This document shows, in pieces, positions 57,914 to 64,000 of a stretch of DNA of 64,000 nt; positions within the stretch are counted from its first letter, which is position 1; each line of letters begins with the position of its first letter. The notes below the pieces were generated by a model. The model ran no database searches. It was given only the letters and a program-made list of their open reading frames with translations, and had not been told where the DNA came from. The position numbers and the translations under genes are program-made. The DNA lies in NCBI GenBank assembly GCA_028023455.1, contig JAQFVV010006200.1:1127238-1191237 (forward strand), in the 5' to 3' direction. Source of the stretch: Epiperipatus broadwayi (taxonomy: Eukaryota > Onychophora > Udeonychophora > Euonychophora > Peripatidae).

Positions 57914-60584
57914 TGTAACGGGATGGGGTGGGTGAAATAATGTAACAAACAGGATTTGAACTGGGTGATGAAACAATCATCATCAATCCAAATTCATCAA
58001 TATTTCAAATAATTTACAGAAAGTATATTTAAGTAAAAAAATATCTAAGGGAACATGAGATTATAAAATATCTGAGACATTGAGAGATCATAAGCTAACT
58101 CAGAAGAGCAGCTAAAGCATAATTATTATCAACCAGCATTATAAAGTAAATATCAGTATAAGTAAATACTTGAGAGAAATAATCATCCATCATCATCATT
58201 GATGGGAATAAACAAATCAGTACAATAAATCAACAGTCCATCTTGTGGCTGGATTTGAACAATAAAAAATATGAATCGACAGTCAACCTTGTGACTGGAT
58301 GGGAAATGGGTCTTCTGTATACCAGGCTAACTATTGAGCCTTTGCCAGCTTGGGCAATTATATAACATGCACCAGTTTAGTGCTCATCCATTAAAAATAC
58401 ACAGTAATCAGAAATCAAAACAACAATGCTGGAACATTTAAAACATGCTGATCATCATCAATGCTCTGACCACTTGTACTGGCCAACTATAAACTTAACT
58501 TTTAATAAAACTAAAGTAAAATAAAAGATAGTGCATGGGCTTTAAGGAGTATCCTCTTTTGCGCCAACCAGGATGATGATGATCATCTCTGGATGCCCTA
58601 AGCACTAAACACATACCCATTTATCCATGTCCAAAATCTAGCTCAGAGAACATGGACTCTATTACTGTATGTGAACAAGAGATGATGGAATACAATTGTA
58701 ACAATTAAATATAAGTTTATTAATAACAATAAAAAAAAAAATATTTAAGATCATATAGAATAAGGCTCTGATTTTGAAAAGTATACATTGATACATGATT
58801 AATAAATTAGGTTTATTTAAAACTCATTCAGCACACAGGCATGTGGCTTGATACAAAATAAACATGTTTGAATTAACATTTAATTTAGAAAAATGATCAA
58901 AATTTTACACATAAGTGTCTATCTGACACGCATTATTATTTACAATACAATTGACACACATAAGTGTTTGCTAAATAACCTATTTGACTTGTTACAAAAT
59001 AATTATCAAATTCTTAAATTATATAAAATACAATAAATGATTGAAATTTCAGTTAAATGAAATACATTTTACATACTAGGTTTACTGAAACACGTATATA
59101 TAATTTGCACAGACGTGCGAAACATTAATTTATATACATAACATTTGTATTTATCACAATAAAATTATTAAAGATTATTTCACAATTTAATTCTCTTTGC
59201 TGAATATAATCTTTTTCTTTAAAATAAGTACTATCAAATTTTTGACAATTAATTGATTTAAAATGTCTTTCTTTTTTCAAGTCTAAAAGATTTTTGGAAA
59301 TCTTTTTCTTGATTATTAATTATAACTTTCTTTGGAGTTTTTTTCTTTTTCTAAATTATAAATATAACTTTAAACAGTTTTTTTTTCTTTAATAAACGAT
59401 TTTAAACTAATATCGTTTTATATATTTCTATCAATTATAAAATTGTCATTTTACTAAGGAAATTATTTAAAACTTCGTTATCATATATAACGCTACTCAC
59501 CACCAGCTGTATATATGTTTATCCATGTTCCTCTGCCTTTATCTGACGCAGTATATGTTTAATTAATTCTTCAGCAAACTGGAAGATTTTTTTTTGGTGA
59601 GTTTGGTTTTTAGTGACTGTCATTATCGGGAAAAATTACATAATTCGGGTATGGTTGGCTTTTTCCTTTCTGTAGTCAGCTCCACTTATACGTGGATTTT
59701 TTTAACTTCAGGTCAGCAAGCTGTTTTCCAGAACACTTTTAAGGCTATGAATTATAAAGAAGCTTGACCCGTTTCCTCCATATAAATTCAAACTCCTCCA
59801 GTGAAATGTAGAGCAGCCACTTCCTTGCATTCTTAAATCCTCATGGCAGTTCTCTTGATAATTATACTAGCCATCCTTGCAGCTATGGCTATTTTCTGCT
59901 ACAGATACCAACTCTTTACAGGTAGCTCTTCTGCTAACTCTTACAAAACTGCAAGCCAAACTGTTCTCTTTGAAATCACTCTCCAGATTGAGTGGCAGTA
60001 CTAAAAATACAACCAACCCTCTGGTAACTCTAACAAAAAAACTAACTGATATATTTTTAATCAGTCTTTTATAAAATCATCTGAGGTGTTAAGTCAACAC
60101 TTTGATTAAAAACAGAGTTTTTATTTTTAGCTCTTTAATCCCTTTAAAAACAAGCTGGAAATTTCTATTAAAGTGGGATATACATGTTTTTATTTTAATT
60201 TTTGGAATTTGACCAAAAGTGTGATAATCCTTTTGAAAACATATACTTGTCTTCATTTGGACAATAAAAATTTACAAATTAATTAAAGATTTCAAAAATA
60301 GACATTTTTTTCCAAATTATCAAAAAAACAAGCTTATATTTAAATTTCAAAATCAGAATTACAAATAATATTTATCAGACCTTTTAAAAGTTTAATTTAT
60401 AAAACAATTTTTATTTTAATCAGAGTTATTATTTAACCCTTTACATATTATGATTTTATTTTAGGAAATAAAAAAAAATCTACAAAAATTTATTCTGTGT
60501 TTATTTCTACTTTTTCTTTATTTTACGTATATATTTATGCACACACACTATATTAGTGTATGCTATGTAAGCCAACTGGTTACA
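57914..60584. mobile_element. possible insertion (solo LTR-like) in (TA)n
   Basis: TGTAACGGGATGGGGTGGGT at the left end follows (TA)n. The right end GCCAACTGGTTACA is followed by (TA)n again. The ends share the inverted TGTAAC/GTTACA, which fits an LTR (TG...CA), and TATATA may be the TSD. 2671 bp, without RT or transposase motifs. Contains two near copies of ATCAACAGTCCATCTTGTGG / ATCGACAGTCAACCTTGTGA at 58218-58302 and an AATAAA-rich stretch near 58720. A 65-residue frame at 59877-60074 has no recognisable domain. The identification is weak. Confidence 0.35.
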
Positions 60585-60607
60585 ATATATATATATAGTA
60601 CAAGAAC

Positions 60608-61045
60608 ATGAAGCAGAGTCAAACCATGCATGAAAAAAAGAAATATAGAACCTCATCTGTGAATGGGATGGGGAAACAATTTAATTTGTTATCACAGGAA
60701 TGCCCTAAGATTGACATGCACATAAATGATGTAAAAGTATGGGTGCTATTTGATTCTGCCAGTCAAGTATCAGTCATATTGGAAAAGGTATTCGAGAAGA
60801 TGATTCAGCAACAAACAAATATCAAAACCATGCCAGCAAAGACAGCACAAGTCATGATAATGAATAGGAGAAGAGCACAATTGGAGACCAAACAAATATG
60901 GGCACAGTTAATAATAGGGCAGAGTTGTGTATATCATACCATATTGATTTTAAAAGGGTTAATACATAATGGCATTTTGGGTTCAGAATTCATGCACAAA
61001 ACAGGGTGTTTAATACATTATAAACACAGGAAGGTTATAATGTGA
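60608..61045 (+). pseudogene. Gypsy aspartic protease remnant
   Basis: 145 residues open from an ATG. FNLLSQECPKIDMHIN leads into VWVLFDSASQVSVILEKVFE, the retropepsin active-site block with DSA in place of the usual DSG/DTG. ILKGLIHNGILGSEFMHKTG matches the C-terminal ILG(x)DFL-type flap/ILG region of the protease. No Gag or zinc knuckle was found upstream, so that part is lost or displaced by the insertion. It stops at 61043-61045 and the next fragment is in other frames. Confidence 0.75.
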
Positions 61046-61119
61046 TGGTGAAATAGTACATTTTGGATTAAAAGATAAAAAAAAAAAAGGGGGATATGTA
61101 ATACCACAATTAGAGAAAG

Positions 61120-62100
61120 AGAAGGACCTGATCATAAAACAAATAAAGGAGTTGAAGCAGACAGGGGATCTCAAAGATCTTCTGGGTACATATAAGGATG
61201 TTTTCTCAGAGAAACCAGGGGTAATAAAATGCTATAACACCATATCAAAGTAATGGAAGGTATACTACATCAGACATGTTTTACCTGATGCCTATCAATA
61301 TAGGACTGAGATAGAAGACATGGAGTTATATCAAAAGCATCATCCCCATATAATAACCCTTTGGTAACAGTAAAAAAAGGATAACTCAATAAGACTATGC
61401 TTAGATGTTAGACAATTAAATAAAATTACAAGGCCTGATCAAAATGTACCTTCACCAGTTAATTATCTGTTAACAAAATTCCTAGGCAAAAAAGTGTTCT
61501 CAACATTGGATCTGATGACCAGCTATTGGTAGATAAGGTTTCATCCAGCAGATCATAAATATATGGCCTTGGGATACAATGGAAAGTTTTTATTACTTTA
61601 ATAGGATACCCTTTGGGTTGAAGAATAGTGGATCAGGATTATTAAAATGTTTGGACCATGTATTAAATAAAAAATAAAGGACATGGTAACCATGTATATG
61701 GATGATGTTATAATTGTGTCAAAAAACATAGAACAATGTATATAATTGTGTCAAAAAACATAGAACATATACAATATCTGCAATTATTTCTGCAAGAATG
61801 TCAGGATAAAAACATTAGGATTAATCTGTAGAAAACTGGATAGCAGCTACAGAAGTGAATTTTTTAGGGCACTTGATCAGTAATAACGGCATTAAGCCAC
61901 ATCTGGAGAAAATCCAGGCCATTAGGAACTTTCTCACTCCTAGTAATAAAAAATCAATCAGATCGTTCCTGTGTCTATGCACATTCTATAATAAATTCTA
62001 TGAGAATTTCACCACAGACATGAAACCATTGATACAATTATTAAGGAAGATACACCATGGAAATGGGAACAAAAAGAGGTTGGCAAAGAGATTTTTTTAA
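61120..62100 (+). pseudogene. Gypsy reverse transcriptase, frameshifted
   Basis: Pieces in order: LCLDVRQLNKITRPDQN near 61400, LLTKFLGKKVFSTLDLMTSYW near 61475-61530 (motif A), IRFHPADHKYMALGYNGKF, MYMDDVIIVSKN near 61693-61725 (YMDD catalytic motif intact), a ~40-bp duplication (TATAATTGTGTCAAAAAACA at 61709 and 61741), then NFLGHLISNNGIKPHLEKIQ and FLCLCTFYNKFYENF to 62100. Multiple frameshifts and stops. A typical Gypsy RT order. Confidence 0.85.
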
Positions 62101-62239
62101 AAAGTGAAGTTATCTTGTATACCCAGGTTTTTGTAAACCATTCATCCTACAGACAGATAGTACTGAATATGGCTAGGAGCCACCTTAATGCAGAACAAGA
62201 ACATGGTAAACATGGAAATACTGTATTTTAGCAGCCATC

Positions 62240-62573
62240 CATTATGAGGTCCAGAAAAAAATTATTCAGTAACAGAGAAAGAGACCCTTGCTATGGTTTG
62301 GGCATTCCAGAAATTTTAGGGAATTTCTGTCGGGTCAGAGTGATTGTGAGATTGGATCATAAGAGTCTGGAGTTCTTGAACCACAGTTACCTCCCAAATA
62401 GTCAACTAATCCAATGGACTCTCTTCCTCCAAGAGTTTAATTACTCCATTCAATATTGTAGAGGGACAGAAAATGTGGTAGCAGTTGCATTGAGTTGGAA
62501 CCTAGGCTCCACATTGTCAAACCACTTACAGATAGACAATCAGTATAGCAACAATGGTGATGATAGAGAATAG
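62240..62573 (+). pseudogene. Gypsy RNase H remnant
   Basis: SVTEKETLAMVWAFQKF at about 62262-62315 (the conserved T..E.E.LA.V.A block), then in another frame LDHKSLEFLNHSYLPN and WTLFLQEFNYSIQYCRGTEN (the W...L..F.(Y/F).I.Y.PG..N block) and VVAVALSW (usually VADALSR). Frameshifted. Confidence 0.8.
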
Positions 62574-62779
62574 ATCAGTAGAAAAAGACTTAAAACATTT
62601 AGGAAATTGATAGAGACAGGATACAACTTGAAAGTGCATTATGGATAGACTACAGAAAAAGGAATGCAACAATGATAGAACAGTAAAATGATAGAAGGAA
62701 ACAGGATAAGAGATATCATTTGAGCAAAGGGATATTATGGTACTTGACAGATGTAAAGAAAGACACATGGAGAATGATA

Positions 62780-63800
62780 GTACCTGGGGAGATATGAGCA
62801 AGATTAACTAGACATACTCATTGCATATACAGGCACTATTAAAGACATGGTATTAAAGACATGGTTTTACTAGGCAAGGATGAGACCATAGGTGATGTGA
62901 GTAATAAAGATGTGTAAAACCTGTGAGAAGACAAAATCATCAAACAGATCTTATGAAGGTCCACATCAATCCATCATTCCTCAGAAACCAAATGACCTTG
63001 TGGCAGTGGATTTTTATGGTCCATTACCCAGGTTTCAAAGAATGAGATACATCTTGGTAGCTTACAATGTATTATCAAAGTGGGTAACCCAAACCCAATA
63101 ACCCAAGCCAATACTAAGAGTGCTATTAGAGTATTAGAAACCCAATACTTTAATAAGATAGAAAAACCTAAGGCCATATTGTCTGATCATGACACAATTT
63201 ATATCTGCAGAATGGCAAGACTGGTCAGAAAGCATTGGAGTACATGTCTTATCACCTATCAGAAACCCTCAGTCTAATCCATGTGAGTGGGTTATGGGCA
63301 ATTGAGGTGGCTTTTCAGGAATTATACTTCAACAGACCATAAAGGGTGGGCAAGGCAATTCCACAAATTGTAAAATATATGAATTGGACAAACCATGAAT
63401 TGACAGGCTTTGCTCCAATTTGGCTTCATTTTGGTCAATCTGTGCCGGTATTATACAAGTTGAGATTGCCAATTGTTCCAGAGCAAATTGACCAGAAGGT
63501 GGACTGGAAAAGAGCACAGAAATGACTTGCTCATTGTGCAGAGATAAGAGCACAAAGACAGGGCATATGGACAACTAGGTTTAGAGTAGGGGATTGAGTA
63601 TGGATCAGAATTAATCCAGTCAGTTATGCAGACAGACACATTTTCAAGAAGTTCCAAAATATATAAGAAGGTCCATATCACATAATAAATGAGAAGGTCC
63701 ATATCACATAATAAATGAGAACAAGCCAAATGCTTTTACACTAGCCAATGATAAAAGGGGAAAAGGCACATATAATGCAAGGGCTTTAAAGTGATATCAT
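62780..63800 (+). pseudogene. Gypsy integrase remnant
   Basis: HTHCIYRH and later CKTCEKTK give the HHCC zinc domain, split by stops. KPNDLVAVDFYGPLP near 62980-63025 holds the first catalytic Asp. PKAILSDHDTIY near 63165-63205 holds the second, with the glycine after SD(H/R)G changed. WARQFHKI and HELTGFAPIWLHFGQ near 63345-63435 correspond to the third-catalytic-residue and C-terminal regions, and FRVGDxVWIR near 63575-63610 begins the C-terminal domain. Frameshifts throughout. No chromodomain could be confirmed. Confidence 0.8.
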
Positions 63801-63861
63801 CCAAGACTGTAAATCATGATTGGGTGAAAGCTAAAACATATAGTTCATTCTCATGATTAAC

Positions 63862-63872
63862 CATGGGGGGTA
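63862..63872 (+). other. polypurine tract
   Basis: CCATGGGGGGTATTG lies directly before the 3' LTR, at the place where a Gypsy polypurine tract primes plus-strand synthesis. Short and G-only. Confidence 0.5.
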
Positions 63873-64000
63873 TTGTAACCTTGCAAGGTGTGTTGGCAGT
63901 TAAATTTGAAGATTTTGCTGAGAATGGAATAATATATGTTAGGTGAATTACATATATATAAAATAATATGGAAAATAAATCTTTTATTGGATTAAACTTA
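63873..64000 (+). repeat. start of the 3' LTR, cut by the window edge
   Basis: TATTGTAACCTTGCAAGGTG, GATTTTGCTGAGAATGGAAT, ATATATGTTAGGTGAATTAC and CTTTTATTGGATTAAACTTA match 56660-56780 with scattered differences and a short insertion (TATGGAAAATAAA). Confidence 0.85.

Larger units (their letters stand above)
56660..64000 (+). mobile_element. degenerate Ty3/Gypsy element, with a possible nested insertion
   Basis: Two LTR-like copies (56660- and 63873-) bracket protease, RT, RNase H and integrase remnants at 60608-63800 in the same orientation. The left LTR end, 56781-57913 and a possible 2.67-kb insertion at 57914-60584 precede the coding part. About 7.3 kb is visible. The 3' LTR continues beyond the window. 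Confidence 0.75.

Noticed and set aside
62526-63729. Minus-strand frames of 67-92 residues in the Gypsy integrase region
   Set aside because: They oppose recognisable integrase motifs and have no domain.
1-64000. CRISPR array, phage or bacterial operon
   Set aside because: No regularly spaced short direct repeats with unique spacers and no gene clusters; tRNA-derived SINEs, LINEs and hAT elements show that the DNA is eukaryotic.

Overview
The window is AT-rich, repeat-dense eukaryotic DNA. By eye about three quarters of the bases are A or T, with many (AT)n, (ATT)n and homopolymer runs. I found no convincing host protein gene and no intact functional RNA gene. The element set (K02A2.6-type Ty3/Gypsy, ZBED/SCAND3-type hAT, RTE/BovB-like and CR1/Jockey-like LINEs, Penelope-like GIY-YIG remnants, a Merlin/ISXO2-like transposon and tRNA-derived SINEs) points to an invertebrate animal. 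A mollusc such as a cephalopod, or another AT-rich lophotrochozoan or cnidarian, would fit, but the sequence alone does not fix the species.

Layout. 1-2646: end of a 5' LTR, primer-binding region and a long open gag-pol of a Gypsy element that stops inside RNase H. 2631-2850: an imperfect direct duplication at its broken 3' end. 3106-4026: an inverted array of a ~334-bp unit. 4.6-10.5 kb: hairpin elements, a decayed plus-strand LINE, several copies of one palindromic MITE family and two SINE types. 11.9 kb: a tRNA-derived SINE with an 11-bp target-site duplication (TSD). 14534-17352: an hAT transposon with TIRs, an 8-bp TSD and a transposase broken by one frameshift and two stops. 17.9-20.2 kb: an inverted SINE pair and three hairpins. 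22.2-24.4 kb: a CR1/Jockey-type LINE with an (AAT)n tail. 24.4-27.1 kb: a GC-richer block of unknown origin.

28.8-35.2 kb: minus-strand RTE-like LINE remnants; the largest is interrupted by a Merlin/ISXO2-like transposon at 30789-31939. 35373-35760: a hairpin. 38.7-39.2 kb: another copy of the palindromic family. 39640-42010: a foldback-like element with long inverted repeats and a G-rich block inside its left arm. 43.3-44.1 kb: an RTE 3' end. 44.7-45.06 kb: a polypyrimidine tract. 47.2-49.45 kb: two Penelope-like GIY-YIG fragments separated by a Tigger/pogo-like MITE. 49.8-51.4 kb: another minus-strand RTE-like LINE. 55705-56452: a 5'-truncated LINE with a 24-bp TSD. 56660-64000: a degenerate Gypsy element with both LTRs partly visible and a possible 2.7-kb insertion inside it.

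The parts do not form a pathway; they are layers of insertion and decay. The most unusual items are the foldback element with its G block, the Penelope fragment with inverted flanks, the nested Merlin-like element, the ~334-bp inverted array and the multi-copy palindromic family. I saw no CRISPR array, operon or other bacterial feature.
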